In this document: positions 32,301-47,300 of the stretch, piece after piece
Position numbering within the stretch: position 1 is the first letter of the stretch
Layout: each line of letters opens with the position of its first letter
NCBI RefSeq assembly: GCF_037126465.1
Contig: NC_088202.1
Location: 86,780,160 to 86,844,159, forward strand
DNA length: 64,000 bases
Origin: Ornithodoros turicata
Taxonomy: Eukaryota; Arthropoda; Arachnida; Ixodida; Argasidae
Direction: 5' to 3'
Position numbers and translations under genes: made by a program
The notes under the pieces: generated by a model
Database searches by the model: none
Told to the model about the DNA's origin: nothing
Seen by the model: only the letters and a program-made list of their open reading frames with translations

Positions 32301-35300
32301 GGCTGTGTACGCGGAGGCCCCAGCCCTGCCCCTTCTCCCGCAGATCACGCGACTCCACTAGACCGTCGCTGGTAAATTCCTCATCGCCAGGGGACAGAGT
32401 CGCACACACTCCCGCTTTACGGCCACTATCCGCACCTTCACAGAGGTGGTGCCCACACCCCCTGCAATGCCTCGCAAAGAACCTCTCTGGACATACACTG
32501 AAGTTCGGGGCGAACTATGCTTAGCCGGTGTCAAGAAGAAAAGTCAGCTTTCCGACACGGTCGTCCAACGCCTCGCTGCGGAGTGCCTCAACAACAACCA
32601 TGGTCAAGCCACGCACATTTACACAGATGCCAGTGTTGACAAACAAGCAGGAATAACCGCATACTGCATCCCCTCGCTCAAGCTCAACTGGACAGAAAGT
32701 CTACTCGGGGAGCTAACATCGAGAGACGCGGAATTGCTAGCAATAACAGAAGCGCTCAAGGCTGCAGAAGACCGCAACTTACTCAACATTGTCATCATCA
32801 CGAACTCACGGGGCGCTATTTCTCGCACACCACTACGAAAGATGCTGCTTCGCAGGAGAGACCCGGATGCACATAGTACGGCTTGAATCGCGGTGCACTG
32901 CGGTATCGCTACAGTGGATGCCTTCCCACAAGGGCATACCGGGCAATGACCACGCTGACTCTCTGGCAAAAGCAGCTGCGAGAACCAGGCCGAAAGTCAA
33001 AGATCCCCCAAGCAACTTCTGCTGCTTGAAATCAATTAGGGGGTATGTGTTGATGCTGCACCCTTACAAGCGCACGAGATTCGGATCTGCACCACCACAC
33101 TGTGCTACTGGTGGCCTCTCCAGGGCCGAGGCTTCCCTCCTTCTCCGCACCCGTTCTCGCAGTGGCTACACACGGGCCCATGTCTTCAAGCTCGGCCTTA
33201 CGCCGAACCCTGGATGCCCACACTGTGGGGAAACACAAACGGAGGAGCACGTTATTACGGATTGCCCAGCCACATGGGATGCAAGACGGAGGCTGCAGCA
33301 AGCTGTGCAGCCTACCGGCAAGCCTGAACTCGAGGAGATTGTCTATCCTCGTGGCAACCTCCATCGTCGGAAGCTCATCCAAAGAGCTCTTCTGGACTTT
33401 TTCAAGGTCGTTGACCCACAAGGGCGACTGTAGGAACACGTGATGCATAGCAGCAACTAATGTAACTGTTCTCCCCTTCCCCTTCCTCCCCCCCCCCGAG
33501 AAACATGCCGCCAGCTAGGCAGGCAAACCGCTCGTCTACCTAACGTTACCCCCCCCCCCCCCCCCCCCGTGAGAGTTGACTGGGAAAGAGGGTAGTTCTT
33601 CCTTCCTTCATGTCAAGAGTTATTAAATTCGATAAAATATTGGCGTACAACTTTTCGGTCGTGTTTAATTTCTCCTAACGGTTTATCGTGGTTATTTTTG
33701 CTACCTCTCTACTGACGAGCAGTCGATGCGGTAGGGAAAAGTGAATGAGCTCCTCGAACTCATTCGCACCCCCTAATCGCATTTTGGTTTCACCGTGTGA
33801 CACGATGCGAATGTCATTTGCTGGGAATGACATTCAACTTGCCGTGTGACAGGAGTATTAGTCCAGTTTTGTGACATCTTTGCAACGCCTAGGCTTCGAA
33901 ATATGAGTCCTTCTCAACTAGCCCCATAATATGCGGAGAGTCCTCGGGTTGGTCTCCTCAAACTACCTCCCGCGATGATTGGACAAATCGTTAGAGGAGA
34001 CCAATGAAAGACCGCTCCGTATTGTCGGCCTTCTTGAGAAGGAGAGAGTGGGAAGTCGTAAAGTGCGTTTATTTTATTTTATTTTTTTTCTATCGATCAT
34101 AAATCACGAACGACACAACGGATGACTCTCGTTCCTTTTGTGTTGATGTCAAGGTAACCACATTTTTCATTCCACGAGGAGAAATTTTTGCCCCTTTAAT
34201 AAATAAATATAAATAAAGCGAAATGCAATTCAGTCGTTTAGAAAAGAAAAGTTCCGCTAATGAAACGGTTAGAATTGCTTTCTTCCGAAATTTTCAATTT
34301 GAATAAAAGACTCTGAGTATATAGCGTGCTCTTGGTAATTTGATGCTCTTTCTTCCCGCTTATGTTCAATGACGAACCTCGGATAACCCAAGTCGCTCTG
34401 CCAAAGAATGAAAACATTACCGTGGCACGCATGCCCTCGCGTAAGCGAAGGGGCCTCTAGGTCAACTGTAATTGCTAGGAATTGAATCTTGGCCTTGGAT
34501 GCGCCGCATCTTCGGGTTTCACGACCGTTCAGCTCATAGTGTTCACATAGTAGAAGGTCATAGCGTCCATATAATAGGAACAGAAGGTATTGAGTACCTA
34601 CTGGATTGTTGCCTGCACTTTGTCTTAATAGTTGTGTAGGAAAAGGGCACTGAAAGAGAAATCTTGTTCTTGCCCACACACCCAACACCTCCCCATCGTC
34701 AGAATGTAATCGTTGTTGTTGTTCTTGCCCAGCTCCTCACGGGGACGTGAACTGCGCGGAACCGATTGAGTCCAATGTGTGCGTCGAAGCTTTTTATAAA
34801 GTCAGCATTTATGTCTAGTTTGAAGGTACGAAAACTGCAAATTTCAAAGATCTTTTGTCCCCGTTAATATTTTCTTCTGTGCCTCCTCTCAAACTGTTGC
34901 TTCATTGGAATACTTTTCATTTTACGCTCTACGACTTCCAACACGAAGTTCTCGCATGAATGTGCTAGGGTTAAAAAGTGTACGGTACGCTATACGTAAT
35001 AATAACAATAATAGGGCATCATGAAGGCCATGCGTGAGTGCGCACATTTTGTTCAGTTCTAAGCGAGTCGCGTGTATTTCATCAATCATGGGCTTAATAT
35101 TACAATGACACCGTTACGCTGTTCACTGCACACCGTGGCAACTGAGCGCAGTTTTGTATGTGCACAAGGACGTGCGCAATGGTTTTACAATTTGTATACA
35201 TTTATATTTATTTTTTTTATTTTTTTTTCGCCAGAACCACGCATCGGCGGAGCTCCAGTGGAAACGGCAGTCTGGTGGTTGAGTGCCTTCGTAGGATTTT

Positions 35301-38300
35301 CCTCCAACACACTTTCAATTCACTCCCTTTGTAAGATTATGTTAAAGCGACGCAGCCAGCGATTTGACTTTAGTTATTGCAGTACGATGAGGTAAATGTG
35401 GTATGCATTGTTCATATGACACCATTTTTGCGCCACTATGGCGAAATATTCGAATCAGTGTGAATGAACAGTCCAACTCCCAACCCTCAGATGCCGAACA
35501 TGATCATGTTTCCCCACGTTTGTCCAGACCTGCACGTATCGTCTGTATAGTGCAGACGACCGATCAACACATATGATATGCCCTAATGCCCCATAAAGGA
35601 ACTTTCTCTCTCTTTCTCTCCCTATCTGTCTGTCTGTCTGTTTATTTATTTATTTATTTCACTGCAGTCTGCGTGCCTCACACTGTATATTGACTTCAGA
35701 GAAATACACGACTTCGGAAAACCCCAGAGAGCTTAGCCCCGCTTTGAACTCTCAGGAATTTGCTGATAGCAAAGGGAGAGCAGGTCTCCAGGCTGTTTCG
35801 GTTCCTTCTCTCCCGGCCAATTGTCCACGAGGAGTCACTGACAGTCGCTTTCGGGTTTTGTTCAGTTTTGATCGTTTCGATTCAAAACTTGCTCATTTCG
35901 TTTTATCACACCTCAAGACAGCCCTTCATCATCTTTCTCTCGGTCGGATACCCTTATCACGTGACGTCCCGGCCAAGGTACAGGATCTCCTGCTTACGTA
36001 TCCGTGAATCCAAAACCGGATGTGACCATGATGGTCGCTCCGCTGGATGAAATCATGCATATCGCATCTACACGTATAATGTGCACTCGAATATAATCTC
36101 AAAAACAATCGACAGGTTCCAGACCGTAGCCCATATCAGAGTATCGTGCTGATCTGGTTCTCCGGGTCTTAGAAGGGTCTTGACTGATTAAGTCACAACT
36201 GTAGTGCTCGCGTTGATATAGGTGTTATTAAGCTGTATGCCTGCTTGTTGTGGCGGGATGCTGCTACGGAGGGATCGTGCGTCCTGTGCCGACTTCATAG
36301 GGAATCAATAGGGTGTCACTGTTTGCCTTAGATATTCTAAGGAAAACCAAGGGAAAATATCCAGGTTCCAGGATTAGAAACCAAATCGCAAGTGTCTTGC
36401 GTATGGGAAAGCCCGAACGACAGATCAACATCGTTCGAACATGCGCATTGCTCAAAGCGCGCAAGCAAACTGCGAATATTTATTCGTAATGTCATTTTTT
36501 TTTACATGTAACTAATACGTAGCCTACGACTCGTTTCATATAAATTATAATCTCATTACCTCGACCAACGATATTATAAATTCTACATTAACCAGCCATT
36601 ACAAAATCCAGCGTATGAAGACGGGCTTTGTGAGGGCTCCTTTTCGAGTGAATGACGAACAGGAATGTCGTCGTATACATATTCTTGATTGTAGCAAGGA
36701 CTTCTTGCGTTTGACTGGAGTGCATGCTTCAGTGCAATCATTTCAAAGAACATTATTCGAGTGTCGTGCTCAGGTGCACAGGAGTGTGCGTGTAATTGTT
36801 CACTCCTCATGTCTCAGCCACGTCGTCAGAAATTTGTACAAGGGACCGGACAATGTAGTTCTGGATGCGATACAAATACCACGTACGTGCCTTCGGAAAT
36901 TAGATGTCACGATAGGTTTATACGAAACCCTAAGTTCCCAACTCTCCGAGTAGACCTTGTTGCATCTGTAACAGTCAGAATTTGCATGAGAGCAATCTAT
37001 GCAGTTAAAATGTGAAACTGATGTATAAGCTCAAATTTTTGCTTGTGTTCAGTATATTTTGGGCTGTTTGACTACGGTTCGAGGCACATATTTTGGATCT
37101 GTCCTCGAATGCTAACATAAGAACAACAAAGAAAATGGGGGAAGTAGAAGGGGGAAAGTATAGATGGCAAAAAAGTATCAGCTGGCGAGCATTTTTAGAC
37201 GAATACTCGGGAGATATACCTATGCTCATAAGCGACGCTAATGCGCTCGAGCAATGTCCCGCCAATCTAAGCAGGCAGATCGTTCGAACACCTACGTTAC
37301 CCCTCCCCCCCCCCCCATGGATTAATTTTATTCCCCGAGGGTTCTTTAACGTACAGGATGACGTGCCCAAGTAGTTTGTACTCGGCACTCAGTAGGGTTC
37401 AGACCTGACTTCCTAAGTCTCGGGATCAATAAGCAGACACGCTACCATGGGGTCGGTGCGGGACATCTTGCTTTGAAATGAAACCTTTATACTTTTTCTG
37501 ACTCTTTGACCACCTGTCGCAATTATTTTATTAGTGAAGCTCATTCAGAAAGCCCAATTTCAATAAAGGATTGTATACGATGCAATGTTTGTGCATGTAA
37601 TGCGATAGAAAGACTTCACTGCAGCGAGCGAGGAGGGCGACGCATCTTTGAGCTTTCTCAGCTTGTATGCGTAGGGACCTACCTATGGCTACGGTATAAA
37701 CTGGAATATTGGATTGAGCCGCAATATAGGTAGATCCCCCCACTCACCCACCCACAAAAAAAAAGCACGCGAATTGTAGAAAATGAAATAAAGTTTCTAT
37801 ACCCAGAAAAGGAAACTTCAACTCGATATTAAATTCGATCGAGAATACGCCAGAAAAGGGCACCAGAGCATCAGAGAGTAAGCGTCACCCATGCTGAATT
37901 AGCACGAGGTAGGACATGAAATTAATAAGATGGAGGCGACCGCCCAGTGTCACGAGCCTCGTAGTCTTTTCTGTCAATGGCCGATAGGGTAGTCAATCCA
38001 GAGCCATTTTTGCAGTCCCGCGATTTCGGGATTTTTTGCTGTCAATCCCGGGATCCCGGGACGGGATTTCGGGATTGTGACGAGCTCAGATTGTGCTTCC
38101 AAGTATAGTCCTGCGCGGATCAGAATTATCTAACCCGCATCCGACCCGTACCCGCAGGTTCAAATCCCTACCCGACACGCACCCCGCTACAAATTCACAC
38201 CCGCATCCGCCCGCAGCCCGCATATCTTTTCCAAAAGCTCACCCGACCCGCTACCCGCAACGCGATGAACGTTGACGAGTAAACTGAGAGTACCCCCCGG

Positions 38301-41300
38301 TCTATGCCTGATGATTAGATTGTCTTTGTGCGTGGTTTCTTGTATGTCATCAGCGCAGGGGGAAAAACCTGCAAATGCGTGTTGGTTTGTGACATGAGGC
38401 ATGATGATACCAAACGCGACATGGACAAAGAAGGACACACAGGCGCTGTTGCAACGGTGTGAGCGTTTGTTCCGCCCTTGTCAGCGACGTTTTACGTCAA
38501 ATTTCGAGCCACTGCAGTACAGACGCCTAAGAAATTGAGCAACTCGAGTACTTTGTGCTTTCAGTACAACTGAGTACTTTTTAATAGTGTTTTGGTAAAA
38601 TGCGTCGACCGCACCCAACCCGCTGCCCGCTCCGCCGTCAACAATGACGCCCGCACCCGACCAGCTCCCCGCACGACACCGAAAGCCTAGTCCTAGACCT
38701 GCAACAACGTGCGGGTCACCCGCGGGCCGTGCAGGACTCTACTTCCAAGTCCATTTACCTCAAGTGACTTTCTCGGCGTGTTGTGCGCAGTTGATGTGCG
38801 CTTTCTTTTTTGTTTTAATTCTGTGTTTGCGCCGCGAAGCAACTGTGGCTATTAGCGGCGTACAGACGTGGACAGATGGAGAGAGGACAGCAAGAAGGAG
38901 TGGTGGACAGGGGGGTTAGTATGCGTCCTGTGCAGACTTCAGGGGGAACTGTGCCGACATTCGTCTGGAAAGTCTTCGGAAATCCCAGGGAAAGCCTCAG
39001 ACAGCACAGCCGGTGACAGGATTCGAACCCATGTCACCTCCCAGTCTTGGCGTGGAAAGCGATCATCCTAATCACTATGCCGCGGGAGCTTGTGAGCGTT
39101 TTGTCACATCTTCCTTTTCAGAAGGAAAACACTCGAAAATTTGCAGTGTAACCACATTGGTAAAATAGTGACGGCAAAATGGTTACATTTTATTTATTTA
39201 TTTTTTTTCTCTGCTATGATAATGCCACTGCATTTTCATTCATCTGTATTTCACTGTTGCACGTGAGAAGAAGGCGAGTCCCGCTACACTTGAACTAACA
39301 GGAAATATTACTTTATAATCTCCTCAAATGGTGTAACATTCCACTTGAATGAAGAACAGCAACAACAACAAAAAAAGAAAAACGAAGGAAAGAAACGAAA
39401 CACTAAACGGTTTACAACACCGTTGCTGCGTGCTTATCACATTGTACAATGATTAACACACGACCTGAGAAAGCACAGAACGTCGAGGGCGGTGTCCCCC
39501 AGTTCGGAGCGAACTTTTGTGCAAATACTGGCTGCCGAACTGAGGGTCCGTTCAGCTTCTGCGCTAGAAGAAACGACAGTCAGCAAATATCTGTACGCAC
39601 GTGTAGGCAGCGGTCCTCTGCCACCTCCGGTCATAAAAAGTGTCATTTCCTTACGGACGAGTGAGTCTGTGCCTGATGCCTACAGGTGTTTGGTTTTCCT
39701 GTCATATTTGCTCTGACGAAATCCCGGGACTTCGGGACGTCAAAAATTGACCGGGATTTCGGGATTCGGGATATCCCGATTGACAACGCTATAGGCCGGT
39801 ACATAAGACGATAGTCGACATTTTCCAGTGTATGTAAAAGAGAGAGAGAGAGAGAGAGAGACGTTCTACCTATAATCCAGTTTGCATGGTCTACAAGGTG
39901 GTGCGGATTTTCAGTGTTCCAGGATGTGAACGTGATGGTCTTCGTGGGTTTCGGTTTCCTCATGACCTTCCTGAGACGGTACAGCTACAGTGCATTGGGA
40001 CTCAACCTTCTCTTGTCGGCCATTGCAATCCAGTTCGCAGTGCTCATGCGAGGAGTTTGGCATGCTGAGAATGGAACCATCCAGCTCTCCATTTCCAGGT
40101 ATGAGACGTCCGCCATTTGGTGTTCCATTCATACCCTCCTTGTGCTCACAAACGATTTCGATAGGTCAAGATAACGTGATGTCTAACTTGACTTGCGCCA
40201 TACATTGTATTTCGACACACAGAAAAAAAAAAGAAAAAAAAGAAAAGGGCTAAGCGAGCGGGGGCAACACCACCTAGATAGAGAAAGCCTGCTTACTCGT
40301 CGCCATATGGCGTAACAATTAAGAGTCAGCGAATGACGATCGTGTTTTCAACGGCCGTAGCCAATCACGAACGTGCTTTCAGCGGTCGTGGCCATGAAGA
40401 CGAACCACTGTCGTCTGCCAGTTGTGATTGAACAGTCCCGCGTACTAAATAGGAAAACTTGGAAATAAAGCGCAAAAAGGTCTAAATCTTTCTCAAAACT
40501 GATTTTCTGGAAAGCGTCTTGCACTTTTATCTAAATATTTAGGTCTGTAGGTTCCAAGTGAACTGCAATCATTTGCGGGTTCTTGAATTCGCAGAACGAT
40601 TAATCGCAGTAGCAGACGAATTCTGACTCTTAATCGAGGGGAGAGAGGAGGCAATTAGCATGCCTTCTGTATCAAGGTGGCGTTGGCGTGGGGGCGCTTG
40701 ACACGAAGAAACGGTGCGTCCGCTCTGGAACCTTACAACCTTGTGAAACCTTATAAACTCCAAAATTGTCAAAGTATACTCAACTCAACTCAACTCAAAA
40801 GTCAAGTATAATTAGAGCGTGTTTTAGGGTTACACACTCGGTAAAATCCATCTTTACTCCCCGATTTGCACTATTGTAAGTGCACAGGTGCACAGTAAAT
40901 AATTTTACACCTTTATTCGCTCAAAACAGGTGTATTCTTATAAGAACACCATTTTCTATCCCACAAAGGGTGCAAGAAGAGCATTACTAAAGAAGATATA
41001 ATATCGACATACACCACATTTTATCCAATGTCGATGGTGTAAAGTGGGGTGTTGAAACAGGTGTTTACTTCCAATACACCTTTTTTACACCCCATTTGAA
41101 CTAGGAACATGGTGTCAAAAACGGTGTTTCAATTCGTGAGAGAAAAATTATGCTGGTTTCACAGCTCTGCTCAGCAAGTAATCACATTACAGATGATAAC
41201 CTGAGTTAAAAATACAGTATGTGACATGGAAGGATGTCAGGAATTTAGCTGATATCTTTGACACGTTGCAAGCGTATAGGTACGAGTTGCAAAAATGCAT

Positions 41301-44300
41301 TCCTCGTCACCGTTACAAACGTTTCCCGCCCCATCACATTTAACGAACGTTCCCCAACAAACTGTATTTCAGTATATGATCCATCCGATACGCCAATATA
41401 GGCTACTGAGGGTGCCCAGGTCCCTTCAAACCTCGGCACTCGCGTTGGTCCCACACGTTACCAAGCTAACGTGGCGTGCCTGTGACGCATTGCGCTCTGG
41501 TTTAGGTTCTACGGTGGAACCACGGCTGCAAGACTGCCGTGTTCAGGGTGGTGCTTGCCATAGAAGCAAGAACGTCGAACTGTATGTCTCGGCATGCTGC
41601 CGCGGAAACTTGTATTACACTAGTTCAAGAAAACAATGCCATTCTAAAAGGTGTCTTGAATAGAATACTCCCCTTTTAAGGGTGTTTTTTAAACGCCCAT
41701 TACGAGAGCGTTTTTTTAGGAATGCACTTAATTAAAGGGTGTTTTAGAAAACACCCTTCATCCGAGTGTAAAGGCAACACCAAAAAGGTGTGCGCCATGG
41801 GACAAGCCATTTACACCAAAAAAGTGTAAAAAGTTTACTGTGCGCGCTTGGCATCTCGTGTTCGTCTGAAATGTGAGAAGTGCTCTTTTTTATTCTCCAA
41901 ATTGCTATTTTTTCCGACGGGATAGCTCCTGACTATCCCTTTCAATTATCATTAATTTGAGTAAATTAGACACGCTTTTCATATTGGTGGGGTAAAAAAA
42001 TGGCATTTACTTGGTAAATTACCTACTTCAGTTCGCAAAACTTTGCATAATTAAACTTACGTTACACGACATTCACATCAGGAGGTGGCAAAAACCTATT
42101 AAGAACAAATGCCGTTGACCGCATCTAGGTGGCGTAGTTTTTTTATTAGAATTCAATGACACGTTTTCTGGGACACCCTGTATATAGGACGATGTCCTAT
42201 TCGTCTCATAGGACGACGACGAAAGCCACTTGGCTGACGTTCTATAGGTTTTCCCGCTCATTTTAATCCAGTGGTGAACCAAATTAATCCAGGCACCAAC
42301 CAATTTAATCCAAGCGCTATCCAATTTAATCCAATTGTGTACGACTGTGTATTCAGTCATGTCATGACTGCGACTTTCATGATTTTGCCAATGTACGAGG
42401 GGTGTTCAAGGGGTGTCAAACCGGGACTTTCTGTCTCCTGAGTGTACAAATGGCTCGCGCGCTACTTCTTTTTCGTCATTTTCACACGCGGCAGGCCTCC
42501 GCGTTCACCACGTGGTGGTCCAAAGTTTGTGCAAAACAGAAGACACGTGCTGGACAAGATGGCCGACAACGAGGTGAGCGCACACATCGAACAGCGAATC
42601 GTCATGAAGTTTCTCGTGAATGAAGGCGTAAAGTCATCTGAAATTCACATAAGACTTCAGGCTCAGTATGGCCACGATACACTTAGCACTTAGCCGCAGC
42701 AAAGCGTTGGAGTGGTGCAAACGGTTCCGAGACGGCCGTACATCAGTGCAGGACGATCCCGGCCGGGGCGGCTCAGAGCCCAGTGTCAGAGTTCCTGAGA
42801 ACATCCAACTTGTAAACTTGAACAGCCAACATGATAACATGTCTAGAACTGGCTCGAAAGACGGACCTTTCTGTGGGAACGTTGAACACTATCATTCATG
42901 AACACCTCCAGTTTCGGAAAGCCGTGCCTCATCACCAAAGGAGTCCTCCTCCTACAGGACAATGCACGTCCGCATACCGCACATCTCACGACAGGCACCT
43001 TAGAGGAACTTGGCTGGGAGTTGCTGCCACATCCCCCTTACAGTCCAGACCTCGCCCCCAGCCATTTCCATCTCTTCGGTCCACTGAAGGCGTTCCTTGG
43101 GGGCTGCCACTTCAGCTGCGACGACGAGGTCAAGAATACGGTCCGATCATGGCTGCTACGCGCCGGTAAGGATTTCTACACTGCTGCCATCCAAGACCTC
43201 GTGAAACGCTGGGACAAGTGCATTAGTGCAGCTGGAGGTTACTTTGAAAAATAAAACCAATTTCTCGCCTCTAAGTTCATTTTACTTTTGCGAAAAATGA
43301 AAAGTCCCGGTTTGACTTGAACGCCCCTCGTATCATGAGTTCATGCATGACTACTTATTCAACAACCCCTGGATTTTGCAGTGTCATGCCGTGTTTTATG
43401 ACTGCTTTTTGTCATTTTGACATTCCATGACTATTTTCATGATATGTGCCATGAATCGATTTTATGGGACTACCACTGCTTCAAACAGTGTCACCCAGTG
43501 ATTTGTGACTGCCGACGGTCATTATGACGTTTCATGACTATTTTCATGATATGTGCCATGAATCAATTTTATGGGACTGCCGCTACTTCAAACAGTGTCA
43601 TACAGTGGTTTGTGACCACCGACGGTCATTATTACATTTCATGACTATTTTCATGATATATGCCATGAATCGACCTTATGGTGCTACCGCTCTTTCAAAC
43701 AGTGTCGTACAGTGTTTTATGACTGCCGACGGTCATTATGACTTTCAATGACTATTTTTACGATATGTGCCATGAATTGATGTTATGGAACTATCGCTCT
43801 TTCACACACTGTCACACAGTGTTTATGGCTACCGACGGTCATTACGACCTTCAATGAGTATTTCATGACATGTGCGCTGAATCGATCTTATGGGACTACC
43901 GCTCCTTCGTCATAATGACTATTTTATATGTGCCATGAATCGATTTCATTGTGCTAACGGTGTTTCAAAGTGTGTCATGCAGCGGTTCGTGACCACCGAC
44001 GGTCGTTATGACATTCGATGACTATTTTCATGATATGTGGCATGAATCGATGTTATGGGACTACCGCTGTTTCAGCAGCGCCACAGTGTTTTATGACTAG
44101 CGACGGTCGTTACGACATTCCATGACTATTTTCATGACATGTGCCATGAATCGATCTTATGGGACTACCGCTCCTTCGTCATAATGACTATTTTATATGT
44201 GCCATTAATCGATTTCATTGTGCTACCGGTGTTTCAACGTGTGTCATGCAGCGGTTCGTGACCACCGACGGTCGTTATGACATTCCATGACTATTTTTAT

Positions 44301-47300
44301 GATATGTGCTACGAATCGATGTTATGGGACTACCACAGCTTCAAACAGTGTCATACAGTGTTTTATGGCTTCCGAGGGTCATTATGACGTTCCATGACTA
44401 TCTTCATGACATGTGCCATGAACCGACATTATGGGACTAGCGCTACTTCACACGGTGTCATACAGTGTTTTGTCACTACTGACGGTCATTATAACATTTC
44501 ATGATTACTTTCATGATATGTGCCCTGGATCAATTTGTGGCACTACAAACACGGCCATATTCACATTCTCTGACTATTTTCATGATACGGGTCATGACTC
44601 GACTTTATGCAGATACTTTAGCTTCACGCAGTGTCATGCAGTTTTATGAATACCGATGGTCACTAAGGTATTCGTAGATAGTCATAAAACACTGTATAGC
44701 ATGATGTGAAGCAGCAGAGTTGCATCGAATCGGTCATGATAGATATCATGTAAATATCATGGAATGTCATAATGATCGTCAGTAATCATAAAACTCTATA
44801 TGACACTGTTTGACGCAGCGGTAGTAGCATAACACGTTGGTACTGTCCAAAATTGAATACGCAGCCGGTATGCGAACGTTATCAGGTGTGATAGGCTAGA
44901 GCTTGTTCTGAACAATGCTACGAGGGTCATTTTTACTATACGTGGTAGCACAGCAAGTATGTCCGAGATTAAAAGGCGGTATAAAATTCCGTTATTGGCA
45001 GTGAGACGTAAATAGCTAGGCTTGTTCTTATATATAAATTATATCATTCTGGTTCATATGTTACCCCTGCTCATTTTTTCTCTCGTGGTGTAGACCATCC
45101 TTACAAGCTAGAATCAAAATTAAGTTACACAGACACACATAAATACTCCACACTGGTGGCTAGGTATTAGCGAATGGAACGACTTGCCAGCAGATGTTGT
45201 CGCACTGTCAGATCTTGGTAGCTTTCAGATAGCACTCGAGAAAATATTATTTTGATTGTAACACTCGAACTTGTCTAAAAATTTATATTTTGCGTTCCTT
45301 CTCCCCCTTATGTAACGCCTTTACGTAAAGGGTCTTTAAAGCTCAGCTCCGCCGATTTTCGACTGCGACAGAATGGTGCCATGCTTGGGCTGTGCGTTCG
45401 TTTCCGGACAGGGAGCATACATGTGAAAAACTTTCACCCATTTGTTTGTACTTTGTAGTTTTTAAGAAAACAATTTTTTAAACTTCCCTGGCACGGTGGT
45501 CCTGTGGTCGGCAAACCCTGACCAATCCCGGCTTCGTCCTGGCTTAGCCGCGCTCGTGGCTTGGCTGACGCCAAATCGTCGATGCGATGGCGGAGATCTA
45601 TGGGCGAAGGTGAATGTTTTGGGTGTGTTCCGTGATAATTGCTGTCGTTAATAGCCTCAAAGATAGTTTTGCCGGTCTTCTTTAACAAGCCTTACAGGAT
45701 GGCCTCGTTGTGCAACGACGGCCGTCGTGAGCGGACATTCTGTGCCCGCACTGTGCTTCATGCTACCAACAAGACCTAACACCTAACGTGTGACGTACAC
45801 TTACGCATTCTCAATAGCTTTGGCAGCGCACTATGCGCGTACTTGCTGCGCGTGCAGAAAGCACCACCAAAGCTATTGGGAACGAGAATGTGCTCGAAGA
45901 CGAAGTATTCCTTATAAGAAACATGATAAAACGGTGCGATGGTCCCCGATAGCTCGTGACAGCTATTTCAGCACGATACAGCGGCCATGACGGAGTGTAA
46001 ACACAAACTGGTTGGTGGTGGTGGTGATGTTGAAAGGGCTTGCCGTTGTCGGCCTCACGTATATGGGCAACGTCACGACTGACGCCCTGGGGAAATGTGC
46101 GTCCTGGGCCGACTTCTAGGGGAACTGTGCCGACATATGTCTGAAAGCGTCTGAGGAAAACCCAGGAAAAACCCCAGACAGCGCAGCCGGCACCGGGATT
46201 CGAACCCGGGTACCTCCCAGTCTCGACGTGACATGGCTAGCACGCTAACCACTGAGCCACGGGAGCTGGTCACAAACTGGTTGCCAGGCAGAGCTGGCTA
46301 GGTGTGGCTATCCAATCCGCGCAGTTCCAAGTATGACGTCACAAGTGGAACCGCCGCCCGGTAGTTTTTCTCAAATTTCTCACGAAGGAGTATGGAAATT
46401 TGGAAAGCAATGTGCGTTTATGAATGAAATTGGGACCACGGTTCTGAATATCACAACGTCTTCATACTTTCGGAACAGCAGCGGAGCTGCACTTTAAGGA
46501 AATGAAATAAAATAATGTCGGTTCATGCCACATATAGTGGAAATGGCCATGTAAAGTCATAATGGCCGTCTGTAGTCTCCAAAACACAGCACTATGACGC
46601 TGCTTAAAGCAGCGGTAGTCCCAGAAAATTGATTCATGGTACATATCGTGAAAATAGTCATGAAATGTAATAATGACAGCGAGAAGTCATAAAACATGTA
46701 TGACACTGTTTGAAACAGTGGCAGTCCCATAAAATGGATTCATGACACATATCATGAAAATAGTCATTAATGGCATAATAACCAACGGTGGTCATAAAAC
46801 ACTCCATGACACTGTTTGAAACACTGGTAGTCCTATAAAATTGATTCATGGAACATGTCATGAAAATAGTCATAGAATGTCAAAATGACCGTCAGTAGTC
46901 ATAAAACACTGTATGACACTGTTTGAAGCAGCGGTAGTCCCATAAAATCGATTCATAAAACATATCATGAAAATAGTCATGAAATATCATAATGACCATC
47001 ATAGTCATAAAACACTATATGACTGTTTGAAGCAACGGTGGTCACACAAAAACTGATTCATGGCACATACCATGACATATTCATGGAATGTCATAATGAC
47101 TGTCGGTGGTCATAGAACATTGCATGACACTGTTCGGAGTAGCGGTAGTCCCATAAAATTGATTCATGGCACATATCATCAAAATAGTTATATAATGTCG
47201 TACTGACCATCGGTAGTAGTAAAACACTGCACGACACTGTTTGAAGCACCGGTAGTCCCATAGAATCGATTCACGGTACATATCATGAAAACAGTCATTA

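Larger units (their letters stand above)
37985..39791 (-). mobile_element. decayed hAT transposon with nested insertions
   Basis: Ends are inverted: left TAGGGTAGTCAATCC, right the complement of TAGCGTTGTCAATCGGGAT, followed inwards by CCCGGGATTTCGGG words on both sides, a pattern typical of hAT termini. Flanks ATGGCCGA and TAGGCCGG could be a decayed 8-bp duplication. It contains a hAT transposase tail (39437-39646), a smaller hAT element (38104-38741) and a SINE (38806-39090). Confidence 0.65.

Noticed and set aside
46190..46270. tRNA-like head at the right end of the SINE as a tRNA gene
   Set aside because: It is part of a repeated SINE with flanking target duplication, with the same layout at 48255-48344 and 39010-39090.
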